A stretch of DNA of 64,000 nt from RGIG3002 sp045546775 (GTDB taxonomy: Bacteria > Bacillota > Clostridia > Lachnospirales > Lachnospiraceae), in NCBI GenBank assembly GCA_045546775.1, contig JAZQDM010000088.1, positions 9,807 through 73,806 of the forward strand, read 5' to 3'. The translations under genes and the position numbers were made by a program. The notes under the pieces were generated by a model that searched no databases, was not told the DNA's origin, and saw only the letters and a list, made by a program, of their open reading frames with translations. This document shows, one piece after another, positions 7,902-16,845 of the stretch. The stretch's first letter is position 1. The number at the start of each line of letters is the position of its first letter.

Positions 7902-9536
7902 ATGAAAAATACAGCAAGAAATCGTATAAAAAACAGAACAGGTATTGGTACGGGATTGATTTTTTCCAGCATGCTTTTTGAATTCATCATACTGTTGGAA
8001 AGATTTTTATTTTCATTTTTTTTAAATGACACCGGAATGGGATATTATTCTTTTGTCTATGAAATGTATACAATAATTATGGTTGTTTTCAGCTGGTCCT
8101 TGACATATGGTGTTTCTAAAACAGTGCGAAACCGTATTGCAAAAGGGCAGATTAAAAATACCGGACGTGTTCGAAAAGCAATTTTAATTTATGGAGCAAT
8201 CATTGGCATATTCATTTGTCTTTTAAGTATTGTCACTTCCGAATTTGTTTCCGGAACAATATTGATGCAGCCGTTAAACAAACTTGCGCTTTGGGTTATG
8301 GCTCCTCTTTTAATGATTTCCGTATTTGTCAGTGCTTTCCTTGGTTATTTTGAAGGAATCGGAACCATTGTTCCAACATCCATCGCAAGACTTACCGGAG
8401 CAATTTTATCATGCGTTTTTGGTTTCCTTTTTGGAAAACTGTTTTTGAATTATGGACAGAAGGTAGCAAAAGTAGTCCAAAACGAAAATCATGCACCGGC
8501 TTATGCAGTAATTGGCATTTTTGTAGGACTATTATTGTCCCAAATTATTGTTCTTGTTTTTCTTATACTGGTGAATCATGTGCATGGCCGTACCGTAAAG
8601 CGTCAGTTAAAGGAGGACAACTCCAAAATCTTGGATTCTTACCCGGATTTACTCAAAAATATTTATATTTACGGATTACCATTTACCTTGATTATGCTTT
8701 GTTTAAGAGGGGTTGTCTTTGTTAATATGATGTTGTATGCACATTGTGGTTCTGCAACAGATTTTTCCGTCCAATACGGCTCCTTTTATGGCAAATACGC
8801 TGTACTAATCGGTTTTTTTGTATGCTTGCTCGGTTTTATGATTGCTAAGCCCTTAAATGCAATTGTACATTACCACAAAAGGGAAGAATATCGTGCCGTT
8901 AAAGATATCTTCTCCGGTGCAATTCATTCCTTTATGATTTATGGAATTCCGATTACTGTTTTGACAGCTGTATTGGCACAACCAATTACGAACTGTTTCT
9001 TTAGCAACGACGAAACTATTGTTTTTCTTATACAAGTTAGTTCCACACTTATTTTTCTTATCCCATGTGCGTTGTTCTTTGTCTATGTGATGCAGCGTAT
9101 CGGGAAAGAAATGGTTGTTTTAAAGAATGTTGCAATTGCATTCGTTTTACAAACAATTGCCGTTATTTTCTTTTTGTATATTTTAAAACTGGGAATCGTA
9201 GCTATTGCATATGGTTATATGATTATGTTCCTTGTTATTGTTGTTTCCAACGGAATAACATTGATGCGTTACTTAAAATGTACATTAGACTATTTTCATA
9301 TTATTTTAGTTCCTGTCATTGCAGCCGGAATAGCAGGACTGCTGGCCATGTTACTTTCCAGAGCACTTTTGGATAAAGCCGGTTCTTTGATTACAACATT
9401 AGTATGTGGTATTTTAGGATATATTGGCTATTTTGTACTTTTCTTTGCTTTAAAAGGCGCAACCGAGAAGGAATTAAACAAAATTTCAGGTGGAAAATTA
9501 TTACGTCAATTTGCCACCATGTTTCGGTTACTTTAA
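7902..9536 (+). CDS. SpoVB/YtgP-like polysaccharide flippase (MOP superfamily)
   Basis: Polytopic membrane protein of 544 residues with about 14 hydrophobic helices and a repeated MATE-like layout, matching the prokaryotic polysaccharide-transport (PST)/MurJ-SpoVB branch of the MOP exporters. Relatives flip lipid-linked glycans such as lipid II; SpoVB is needed for spore cortex and Amj/MurJ homologues for vegetative wall. The N-terminal GTGLIFSSMLFEFIILLERFLF helix and G.YSFVYEMYTI segment fit the SpoVB group. It starts two bases after the ybeY stop. I cannot decide between a sporulation-specific and a general role, although yqfC/yqfD nearby favour a link to sporulation. Confidence 0.85.
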   Translation: MKNTARNRIKNRTGIGTGLIFSSMLFEFIILLERFLFSFFLNDTGMGYYSFVYEMYTIIMVVFSWSLTYGVSKTVRNRIAKGQIKNTGRVRKAILIYGAIIGIFICLLSIVTSEFVSGTILMQPLNKLALWVMAPLLMISVFVSAFLGYFEGIGTIVPTSIARLTGAILSCVFGFLFGKLFLNYGQKVAKVVQNENHAPAYAVIGIFVGLLLSQIIVLVFLILVNHVHGRTVKRQLKEDNSKILDSYPDLLKNIYIYGLPFTLIMLCLRGVVFVNMMLYAHCGSATDFSVQYGSFYGKYAVLIGFFVCLLGFMIAKPLNAIVHYHKREEYRAVKDIFSGAIHSFMIYGIPITVLTAVLAQPITNCFFSNDETIVFLIQVSSTLIFLIPCALFFVYVMQRIGKEMVVLKNVAIAFVLQTIAVIFFLYILKLGIVAIAYGYMIMFLVIVVSNGITLMRYLKCTLDYFHIILVPVIAAGIAGLLAMLLSRALLDKAGSLITTLVCGILGYIGYFVLFFALKGATEKELNKISGGKLLRQFATMFRLL

Positions 9537-9607
9537 CAATAATAATTGAATAAAAAATAAAGATAAGCTGATACTGATTAATAGGGAGAGCAGCATGGAG
9601 GTATTTT

Positions 9608-10195
9608 ATGAAAGTTGCAAAAAGTATTGGCTTATTTTTTCTGTTTCCATTATCAATGTTTTTAATAGGCGCATTTTCCGGCATTGTGTTTGAACATTAT
9701 TTTTATCCGGGCGATGACCCGGAAGTGAAAAATGTTTCCTTGGAAGAAAAACAAGTTTTGACATCGGACACACAGTATATTATGGTAGAAGCCGATTTGT
9801 TGCGTAAAGAGGAAGTAGAAATTGTTTCTAACGTTCCGGAACATTATATCGGTTTAGACCGTGATATGTTTGTTGCGGCTATGGACGATTTTGAATCAAG
9901 TCCACCGTTGCACGAACTGGAACGGGGGTTGATCGGTGTAGAAGTAAAATCATTTTCAAATGATAGAGTAGTAATCCAAAAAAATTACTACAAAAAAGAT
10001 AAACCGGAACATTTTTATTTGACAGTACAAGATAATTACGTTGTTGTTATGTGCGAAGATTTGCTTACCATATACATGAATACAACTATTTCTTTGGAAG
10101 ATTTACCGGACCGAATCCAAACGGAAATCGTACAAAATAAATATATAGAAAGCGAAAAAGAACTGTATGACTTTCTGGAAACCTATTCCAGTTAA
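9608..10195 (+). CDS. Membrane-anchored protein with a possible BofC-like C-terminal domain
   Basis: A 195-residue protein with one N-terminal membrane helix (about 6-28) and an acidic extracytoplasmic part. The last ~80 residues (a short beta stretch, YYVVVMCEDLLTIY-like strand, then SLEDLPDRIQTEI...I.SEKELYDFLETY) resemble the C-terminal half of BofC, the forespore protein that restrains the SpoIVB signalling protease: a strand, an L-P turn, then a helix ending in L.E.Y. This is a pattern-level resemblance only. A strong GGAGG precedes the ATG. Neighbours on both sides are SpoVB-like and FAD enzymes; context is compatible with a sporulation or envelope role. Confidence 0.5.
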   Translation: MKVAKSIGLFFLFPLSMFLIGAFSGIVFEHYFYPGDDPEVKNVSLEEKQVLTSDTQYIMVEADLLRKEEVEIVSNVPEHYIGLDRDMFVAAMDDFESSPPLHELERGLIGVEVKSFSNDRVVIQKNYYKKDKPEHFYLTVQDNYVVVMCEDLLTIYMNTTISLEDLPDRIQTEIVQNKYIESEKELYDFLETYSS

Positions 10196-10225
10196 AGATG
10201 TACAGACAATGGACGAGGAGAACAG

Positions 10226-11449
10226 ATGAATATTGCAATCATCGGCGGTGGTGCCTCAGGCATGATGGCGGCCATTCAAGCAGCAAAAAAACATGCTACA
10301 GTAACTATATTTGAAAAAAATGACCGGGTAGGCAAAAAAATATTGATGACCGGCAACGGAAAATGTAATCTTTCTAATACTAATTTTGATTTGCGTTTTT
10401 TTCATTCCGACACAAAGACGGATTTGTCAACTTTTTTTGATGCTTTTGGTGTAAAAGAAACCATTTCTTTTTTTGAAAAAGAAGGCATGTTAATAAAAAA
10501 CAAAAACGGATATCTGTATCCTGCATCGGAGCAAGCATCCACCGTATTGGATGTTTTACGTTTTGCTTTAAAAAGACTTGGCGTTATATGCAAGACAGAC
10601 GCAGAAGTAAAAAAAATATATAAAAAGGGAAACCAATTTGGAGTTGAAACAAAAACCGAAACAATCTATTTCGACAGCGTAATTATTGCCAGTGGCAGCA
10701 AAGCCGGTCCCCAGCAAACGGTTTCCGGAAGCGGCTATATGATTGCAAAATCTTTAGGGCATCATGTAGTAGAACCGCTGCCTGCCTTGGTACAATTGCG
10801 TTGTAAAGAAGACTATTTCAAACAAATTGCCGGCATTCGGACCGATTGTTCTTTGACCATGTTGGTGAATGGGAAACCAACACAATGTGAGCGCGGTGAA
10901 CTCCAACTTACGGAATACGGCATTTCAGGTATTGTCGTATTTCAGTTGAGCGGGAATGCCGCAAAAGCATTAAAATGCAAGAATACTGTGCAAGTACAAA
11001 TGGATTTTCTGCCGGATTTTACAGAAGAAACATATAAAGCTTTCGTACATAATCGTTTTGAAGCAAAAAAAGGACAAACCGCAGAGGAATTTTTCCTCGG
11101 CATGACAAACAAAAAACTGCTTATGCTATTTTTAAAGTTATCCGGACTTTCTCCGGCAGAAATAGTAGACGAACAAACAAAAGAAAAATGTCAACATGTG
11201 TTTTCGCTCTTACGTACCTTTACAGTCAACGTAAAAGAAACGAATCCTTTTCCAAATGCACAAATATGTTGTGGTGGAGTACGTATGGATGAAGTCACGA
11301 ACAACCTGGAATCAAAAATAGTTCCCGGACTATACTTTTGCGGGGAACTCTTAGATGTGGACGGACGCTGTGGCGGTTACAATTTACAGTGGGCATGGAC
11401 CAGTGGCTATATTGCCGGTGTTCATGCGGCAAAGAAGGAGTCAGTATGA
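10226..11449 (+). CDS. HI0933/BaiN-family flavoprotein
   Basis: FAD-dependent oxidoreductase of the HI0933-like (YhiN/BaiN) family, 407 residues. The N-terminal Rossmann motif GGGASGMMAA (residues 7-16) binds the ADP part of FAD, and GKKILMTGNGKCNLSN (about 38-53) is the family signature. The C-terminal FCGELLDVDGRCGGYNLQWAWTSG closes the FAD site. Members have been assigned various activities (an enoate-type reductase in bile acid metabolism for BaiN), but most are uncharacterised, so I give no substrate. It ends in an ATGA overlap with the next flavoprotein, showing translational coupling. Confidence 0.9.
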   Translation: MNIAIIGGGASGMMAAIQAAKKHATVTIFEKNDRVGKKILMTGNGKCNLSNTNFDLRFFHSDTKTDLSTFFDAFGVKETISFFEKEGMLIKNKNGYLYPASEQASTVLDVLRFALKRLGVICKTDAEVKKIYKKGNQFGVETKTETIYFDSVIIASGSKAGPQQTVSGSGYMIAKSLGHHVVEPLPALVQLRCKEDYFKQIAGIRTDCSLTMLVNGKPTQCERGELQLTEYGISGIVVFQLSGNAAKALKCKNTVQVQMDFLPDFTEETYKAFVHNRFEAKKGQTAEEFFLGMTNKKLLMLFLKLSGLSPAEIVDEQTKEKCQHVFSLLRTFTVNVKETNPFPNAQICCGGVRMDEVTNNLESKIVPGLYFCGELLDVDGRCGGYNLQWAWTSGYIAGVHAAKKESV

Positions 11450-13125
11450 TAAAAATTTCACAGCTTAAGCTTCCAATCTCTTATACGGATGATATGCTGT
11501 ATAAAAAAGTATGTAAAATTTTAAAAACAGAAAAGCAGACTATTTCCGCCATCTCGATTGCCAAGCGTTCTATTGATGCAAGAAAAAAAACGGATATTTT
11601 TTATAGTATAACTGCATATGTGGATGCAAAAAATGAAGAAATGCTTGTAAAAAAAGCAAACAACAAACAAGTATCTTTGGAAAAAATTGAGAAATACAAA
11701 TTTCCGGAAAGCGGAACAAAAACATTACAACACCGACCTGTTATTATTGGCAGTGGTCCGGCAGGACTTTTTTGTGCGTATATGCTTTCCAAACACGGAT
11801 ACGCCCCTATTGTTTTGGAACGTGGTAAAGATGTGGATTCCAGAAAAAGGGACGTAGACACTTTTTGGGAAAGCGGCATATTGCAGCCTAATTCTAACGT
11901 TCAATTTGGAGAGGGCGGTGCAGGCACTTTTTCCGACGGTAAATTAAACACTCTTATCAAAGATAAAGACGGAAAAAATAAAGAAGTTTTGTCTATCTTT
12001 GTTTCTCATGGTGCACCGGAATCCATTCTATTTGACAACAAACCACATATCGGCACGGATGTTTTGATTACTGTTGTAAAAAACATGCGAAAAACCATTG
12101 AAGAAAACGGTGGCGAATTCCGCTTTGAACATCAAGTTATAGATTTTACCCAACAAGACCAACATCTAACATCCTTGATTGTTCAAGACAGAACCGGCAG
12201 CTCTTACGAACTGCAAACAAATATTGCGGTATTGGCAATCGGTCATTCTGCCAGAGATACATTCGAAATGCTTCATGAACGAAACATTCCGATGGAAGCG
12301 AAATCGTTTGCAGTAGGATTTCGCGTAGAACATCCGCAACACTTGATACAAACATCGCAGTACGGTGAATATGCCGATTCTTTGCCTGCAGCAGCATACA
12401 AAGTAACGGCAAAAACATCGTATAACCGAGGCGTTTATTCGTTTTGTATGTGTCCCGGCGGGTATGTTGTAAATGCTTCATCGGAGCAAAACAGATTAGC
12501 TGTCAACGGCATGAGTTATAGTGACCGGTCCGGTCAAAATGCAAACAGTGCTATTATTGTTGCTGTAACACCGGATGATTTTGGGGCTGAAGGGCCACTT
12601 GCCGGTGTATATTTCCAGAGGGAACTGGAAGAGAAGGCATTTGCCATTGGTGGCGGGAAAGTACCTGTGCAATATTATGGTGACTTCAAAAACGGTACCT
12701 TATCGGATTCCGATGCAACAACTTTTGACCGTGCGAATTCAAAAACAACGGATTGTACGGAAGAAACAAACTTTTTTACAAATGAGTTTACCCCACAAAT
12801 CAAGGGACAATACTGTTATGCCAATGTGCATGAGATTTTGCCGCAAGAACTGAACAAAGCCTTTATTGAAGGCATGGAACACTTTGGTAAAATCATACCA
12901 GGCTTTAACCACAGTAAGGTTTTTGTAGATGGTATTGAAAGCCGGACATCATCACCGGTAAGAATTCATAGAGACGAAGCAGAACAAACAATTGTACGTG
13001 GACTATATCCCTGTGGGGAAGGTGCCGGTTATGCAGGCGGTATCACTTCGGCTGCAATGGACGGCATGAAAATTGCAGAAGGCATTGCAAGAGAATTCAA
13101 ACCATTGTATACTATTGCAGACTGA
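11446..13125 (+). CDS. FAD-dependent oxidoreductase, long form with N-terminal RNA-binding-like domain
   Basis: A 559-residue flavoprotein in a widespread but uncharacterised family often annotated FAD-dependent protein or dehydrogenase. The first ~90 residues form a small basic alpha/beta domain, then the dinucleotide-binding GSGPAGLFCAYMLSKHG (about 103-119) and the VQFGEGGAGTFSDGKLNT block typical of the family; GEGAGYAGGITSAAMDG near the C-terminus contacts FAD. The start at ATG 11446 overlaps the preceding stop as ATGA and has AAGGAG upstream. Clostridial genomes often carry this gene next to proline or cell-wall genes, but its reaction is unknown. Pairing with a second flavoprotein suggests related redox chemistry. 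Confidence 0.88.
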   Translation: MIKISQLKLPISYTDDMLYKKVCKILKTEKQTISAISIAKRSIDARKKTDIFYSITAYVDAKNEEMLVKKANNKQVSLEKIEKYKFPESGTKTLQHRPVIIGSGPAGLFCAYMLSKHGYAPIVLERGKDVDSRKRDVDTFWESGILQPNSNVQFGEGGAGTFSDGKLNTLIKDKDGKNKEVLSIFVSHGAPESILFDNKPHIGTDVLITVVKNMRKTIEENGGEFRFEHQVIDFTQQDQHLTSLIVQDRTGSSYELQTNIAVLAIGHSARDTFEMLHERNIPMEAKSFAVGFRVEHPQHLIQTSQYGEYADSLPAAAYKVTAKTSYNRGVYSFCMCPGGYVVNASSEQNRLAVNGMSYSDRSGQNANSAIIVAVTPDDFGAEGPLAGVYFQRELEEKAFAIGGGKVPVQYYGDFKNGTLSDSDATTFDRANSKTTDCTEETNFFTNEFTPQIKGQYCYANVHEILPQELNKAFIEGMEHFGKIIPGFNHSKVFVDGIESRTSSPVRIHRDEAEQTIVRGLYPCGEGAGYAGGITSAAMDGMKIAEGIAREFKPLYTIAD

Positions 13126-13149
13126 TTTGTTTTTTTAGGAGGAGTAGTT

Positions 13150-14010
13150 GTGAATAAGTTAAGAGAGATGATGAAGGACAAAAAACGTATTGTTATTAAA
13201 ATCGGTTCTTCTTCTTTGCAGCATAAAGAAACAGGGGACTTGGATTATATTAAACTGGAAATGCTCGTTCGTGAGCTTTGTGATATCCGTAATCAAGGAA
13301 AAGACGTTGTGCTTGTCAGTTCCGGTGCCATTGCGGCAGGAAAAAAAGCAGTACATATCAAATCTTTTGATAACGTTGAAAATCCGATGGCGGCAAAACA
13401 GGCTTGTGCGGCAATCGGTCAGGCGCGACTTATGATGACATACCAAAAAATTTTTGCAGAATACAACCAGGTAACCGCACAGATTTTGATGACAAAAAAT
13501 ACCATTGTAGACAATTTGAACCGCTACAATGCGCACAACACGTTTTCTGAGCTTTTAAATATGGGCGTTGTGCCGATTGTTAACGAAAACGACACAGTTG
13601 CAACATATGAAATTGTAATCGGTGATAACGACACATTATCTGCCATTGTTGCAGCACTTGTGGATGCAGATTTGTTAATCTTATTATCTGATATCGATGG
13701 TTTATACACCGATGACCCGAGACAAAATCCGGACGCACAATTTATCGAAACGGTTCCGGAATTAACCGATGAATTGATGAAAATGGGAAAAGGATCTACC
13801 GGAAGCAGCGTGGGTACCGGCGGTATGAACACAAAAATGCAGGCCGCTACCATTGCCACCAAATCCGGCATTGATATGGTCATCGCAAACAGCAAAGACA
13901 TCCGTGTTATCCACAGAATTCTGGAAGGAAAAAATGTGGGAACGCTCTTTTTGAGTAATCCGGATGAAGGTTTTGATTTACCCGGATTTGTAGAAGAAAT
14001 GCATCACTAA
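13150..14010 (+). CDS. proB: Glutamate 5-kinase, short form without PUA domain
   Basis: First step of proline synthesis: ATP-dependent phosphorylation of glutamate to gamma-glutamyl phosphate. The 286-residue protein contains the whole amino acid kinase domain: KIGSSSL (about 16-22), SSGAIAAG, NENDTV and the GTGGMNTKMQAA substrate loop. It stops where the C-terminal PUA domain of the ~367-residue E. coli enzyme would begin, so it is the short form. The start is GTG at 13150 behind TTAGGAGGAG. proA follows two genes downstream, as a fusion, so this is a proline operon. Confidence 0.95.
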   Translation: MNKLREMMKDKKRIVIKIGSSSLQHKETGDLDYIKLEMLVRELCDIRNQGKDVVLVSSGAIAAGKKAVHIKSFDNVENPMAAKQACAAIGQARLMMTYQKIFAEYNQVTAQILMTKNTIVDNLNRYNAHNTFSELLNMGVVPIVNENDTVATYEIVIGDNDTLSAIVAALVDADLLILLSDIDGLYTDDPRQNPDAQFIETVPELTDELMKMGKGSTGSSVGTGGMNTKMQAATIATKSGIDMVIANSKDIRVIHRILEGKNVGTLFLSNPDEGFDLPGFVEEMHH

Positions 14011-14037
14011 AATGCAAGATAATTGAGGACATTATTT

Positions 14038-14262
14038 ATGAATATGGAAGAAAAAATCAAACGTATCAATGAGCTCTATCATAAATCACAGGCGGAAGGC
14101 CTGACAGAAGAAGAAAAAAAAGAACAGGCAACGCTTCGCAGCGAATATGTTGCCAATGTACGCGCAAACCTACGTGGACAGTTAAACAATATTTCCATCG
14201 AAAATGCAGATGGAACAATTACTCATTTAGGGGAAAAATATGGAAACAAAAATCTCCATTAG
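14038..14262 (+). CDS. UPF0291 (YnzC/DUF896) small protein
   Basis: A 74-residue, highly charged helical-hairpin protein. It shows the family pattern I.RINEL..K...GLTEEEK.EQ..LR.EY...VR...R and the conserved end GNKNLH. In Bacillus subtilis the homologue ynzC is in the SOS operon with yneA; here it is inside the proline operon instead. The ATG at 14038 has TGAGGA upstream; a second ATG two codons later is possible. The coding region overlaps the following cyclo-ligase/ProA gene by 23 bases. Molecular function is unknown. Confidence 0.9.
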   Translation: MNMEEKIKRINELYHKSQAEGLTEEEKKEQATLRSEYVANVRANLRGQLNNISIENADGTITHLGEKYGNKNLH

Positions 14263-16042
14263 AAAAAAAGCGCTTATGCTAAGAGGTGAACTGTCAAAAG
14301 AACAACGTTTTCTTTACAGTCGTCAAATTTCGGATAAACTAGTTTCCCTTTCCTCCTATAAAAACGCGGATATCGTTCTCGGTTTTGTAGGGTATGGAAG
14401 CGAAATAGATACCATTCCTTTTTTGGAACAGGCAAGGGCGGACGGAAAACAAGTTTTTTGTCCGGTGTCTTATGAAGACGGAACGATGCAATTTTATCGT
14501 TATGACGGAAAAGATAGCTTAGCAGAAGGCTACAAAGGAATCCCGGAGCCGAAAGAACGGCAAAATATTTTTTCCCCGGAAGAAAACCACACCAAAAAAG
14601 TATTTTTGTTAATGCCCGGCGTTGCTTTTGACAAAGAAGGACACCGTATCGGCTACGGAAAAGGCTTTTATGACAGATATTTTTGTAATTATAAACCGGA
14701 TGCTTCGGTTGCTGTATGTTATTCGTGTCAAATATTTTCACAAATTCCGCACGAACCACACGACATCCGGGCTTCTTTGATTATCACGGAGGACACAACT
14801 ATGGATTTAATGGAAATGGGACAAAAGGCAGTCGCTGCCAAATACAAATTACAAAATCTAACAGAAATCGAAAAAAACAATGCTCTTATGGCAGTTGCAA
14901 ACGCATTGGAAGAAGATTGTGAACCAATTTTGTCGGCAAATGCCATTGACATTAAAACCGGCGAAGAAAAAGGCATGCATTCCGGCATGATTGATCGTTT
15001 GCGTCTTACCAAAGACCGCATCAAAGCAATTGCAGACGGACTTCGTGAAATCGTAGAACTTCCGGATTGTCTGGATGAAGAAATCGAAACTTTCGAGCGC
15101 CCGAACGGCTTGAAAATAAGCAAAGTTCGCGTTCCTTTGGGCGTTATCGGAATCATTTACGAATCCCGTCCAAACGTAACTGCGGACGCATTTGGTCTTT
15201 GTTTTAAAACCGGAAACGCTGTGATTTTAAAAGGCGGAAGCGATGCTATTCATTCCAATAAAGCCATTACAGAAAGTATCCGCAAAGCACTTGCTTCCTG
15301 CGACATTACCGAAGATGCCGTGCAACTGATTACGGATACAAACAGAGAAACAACAACGGCATTTATGAAAATGAACGAATACGTTGACGTGCTCATTCCC
15401 CGCGGAAGTGCAGGTCTGATTCGTGCGGTTGTAGAAAACAGTACGATACCGGTAATCGAAACCGGCACCGGAAACTGCCATGTTTTTGTAGATGAAAGTG
15501 CCGATTTGGACAAAGCCATCGCTATCATTGTCAATGCAAAAACACAGCGAATCGGCGTTTGTAACGCATGCGAATCACTGATTATCCATGAAAACATAAA
15601 AGAACGCTTTTTGCCCAGACTTTCCGCTGCACTTAAAGAAAAAAATGTAGAAATGCGCGGCGATGAGGCCGTTTGTGAACTGATTTCCGATTGTATTCCT
15701 GCTACGGAGGAAGATTACGGCAAAGAATACTTGGATTATATTATTTCCATGAAAACAGTTTCCAATGTGGAGGAAGCGATTGCACATATCAACAAATACG
15801 GAACAAAGCATTCCGAAGCCATTGTTACTTGCAACGAAGAAAACGCAACCAAATTCAAACACGGCGTGGATGCGGCATGCGTGTATGTCAATGCTTCCAC
15901 ACGTTTTACGGATGGATTTGAATTTGGATTCGGTGCAGAAATCGGCATCAGTACCCAGAAGCTTCACGCAAGAGGTCCCATGGGCTTAAAAGAACTTACC
16001 ACCTATAAATATACGATTGTCGGCGACGGCCAAATACGATAA
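14240..16042 (+). CDS. proA: Fusion: 5-formyltetrahydrofolate cyclo-ligase + glutamate-5-semialdehyde dehydrogenase (ProA)
   Basis: One uninterrupted 600-codon frame holds two complete enzymes. Residues 1-187 are 5-formyl-THF cyclo-ligase (converts 5-formyl-THF to 5,10-methenyl-THF with ATP), with the N-terminal basic RKKALMLRGEL and the ATP/folate loop GYGKGFYDRYF. Residues 188-600 are gamma-glutamyl phosphate reductase, the second step of proline synthesis, with the catalytic cysteine in GVCNACES and the full 413-residue length of free ProA. No stop or linker separates them. At the junction, GGAGGA (14788-14793) and ATG (14801) remain inside the frame, so free ProA could also be made. ProB lies two genes upstream. 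Both halves look catalytically intact. Confidence 0.93.
   Translation: METKISIRKKALMLRGELSKEQRFLYSRQISDKLVSLSSYKNADIVLGFVGYGSEIDTIPFLEQARADGKQVFCPVSYEDGTMQFYRYDGKDSLAEGYKGIPEPKERQNIFSPEENHTKKVFLLMPGVAFDKEGHRIGYGKGFYDRYFCNYKPDASVAVCYSCQIFSQIPHEPHDIRASLIITEDTTMDLMEMGQKAVAAKYKLQNLTEIEKNNALMAVANALEEDCEPILSANAIDIKTGEEKGMHSGMIDRLRLTKDRIKAIADGLREIVELPDCLDEEIETFERPNGLKISKVRVPLGVIGIIYESRPNVTADAFGLCFKTGNAVILKGGSDAIHSNKAITESIRKALASCDITEDAVQLITDTNRETTTAFMKMNEYVDVLIPRGSAGLIRAVVENSTIPVIETGTGNCHVFVDESADLDKAIAIIVNAKTQRIGVCNACESLIIHENIKERFLPRLSAALKEKNVEMRGDEAVCELISDCIPATEEDYGKEYLDYIISMKTVSNVEEAIAHINKYGTKHSEAIVTCNEENATKFKHGVDAACVYVNASTRFTDGFEFGFGAEIGISTQKLHARGPMGLKELTTYKYTIVGDGQIR
14788..14803 (+). promoter_or_regulatory. 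Internal ribosome-binding site and ATG for free ProA
   Basis: Inside the fused gene, GGAGGA at 14788-14793 is followed eight bases later by an in-frame ATG (14801) that begins MDLMEMGQKA, the normal ProA N-terminus. This is as good as the ribosome-binding sites of neighbouring genes and could yield a separate 413-residue ProA besides the fusion. Confidence 0.7.
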
Positions 16043-16046
16043 TACT

Positions 16047-16787
16047 ATGACAAACGAACAGTTTGAGCAGGCAAAACAGCTTATTATAGGAAAAGTGCGG
16101 GAAAAGCAAGGGATTGGTACCCTTGCAGAAAAAACCGTGCATGCGGTGTTAAAACATGCATATGCACCGGATGCAGATATGCACGAAATACCGATTGAAA
16201 ATTTTGTAGCTGACATTTATACCGGCACGGAAATTATCGAAATACAGACGAGACAATTCAACAAAATGCGTAAGAAGCTGGAAACGTTTTTAGCTCTTTA
16301 TCCGGTTACGATTGTATACCCGATTCCGCACAAAAAATGGCTTATCTGGGTAGATGAAGAAACCGGCGAATTGTCCGAAAAACGCAAATCACCGTTGACC
16401 GGAAACGAGTATATGGGTTTTATAGAGCTATATAAAATCAAACCGTTTCTTACCGATGAAAACTTGCGAATTCGCTTTGTTTTGATCGACATGGATGAAT
16501 ACAAACTTTTAAACGGCTACGGCAAAGACAAGAAAAAACGTGCAACCCGGTTTGACCGTATTCCGCTTTTATTAGAAAGAGAAGTCGTAATAGAACAAAA
16601 AGAAGATTATATGCAGTTTGTTCCCTATGATTTGCCGGATGAATTTAGCGTAAAAGATTTTGCCAAAGCTGCTAAAATTCAAGCAAAACTAGCCGGTACG
16701 GTAGTACATATTTTGCATCATGTAGGTATACTTTCCAAAACAGGCAAAAAAGGAAACAGCTTTCTGTATAGAGTAAATGATATATAA
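16047..16787 (+). CDS. Candidate PD-(D/E)XK nuclease with C-terminal winged helix
   Basis: A 246-residue protein with no family I can name. Its first half has the layout of a PD-(D/E)XK nuclease: a helix with E28, a strand with D56 and, nine residues on, E65-I-Q67 (an ExQ form of ExK) followed by basic R69, R75 and K76-K77. The middle is beta-rich and basic. The last ~65 residues (FSVKDFAKAAKIQAKLAGTVVHILHHVGIL...NSFLYRV) read as a winged helix-turn-helix. It begins five bases after the proA stop and precedes miaB by 58 bases. The ATG at 16047 is preferred over an upstream TTG that would lie within proA, although its ribosome-binding site is weak. Function as a nuclease is inference. Confidence 0.7.
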   Translation: MTNEQFEQAKQLIIGKVREKQGIGTLAEKTVHAVLKHAYAPDADMHEIPIENFVADIYTGTEIIEIQTRQFNKMRKKLETFLALYPVTIVYPIPHKKWLIWVDEETGELSEKRKSPLTGNEYMGFIELYKIKPFLTDENLRIRFVLIDMDEYKLLNGYGKDKKKRATRFDRIPLLLEREVVIEQKEDYMQFVPYDLPDEFSVKDFAKAAKIQAKLAGTVVHILHHVGILSKTGKKGNSFLYRVNDI

Positions 16788-16845
16788 AGCATGAAACGAT
16801 GCGTATAAGCAAACGTCATGATGAGGAGAAAAGGATAGAACTATC

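Noticed and set aside
11338..11445. Extended N-terminus for the second flavoprotein
   Set aside because: The extra codons run through the preceding gene; ATG 11446 with AAGGAG and ATGA overlap is far better.
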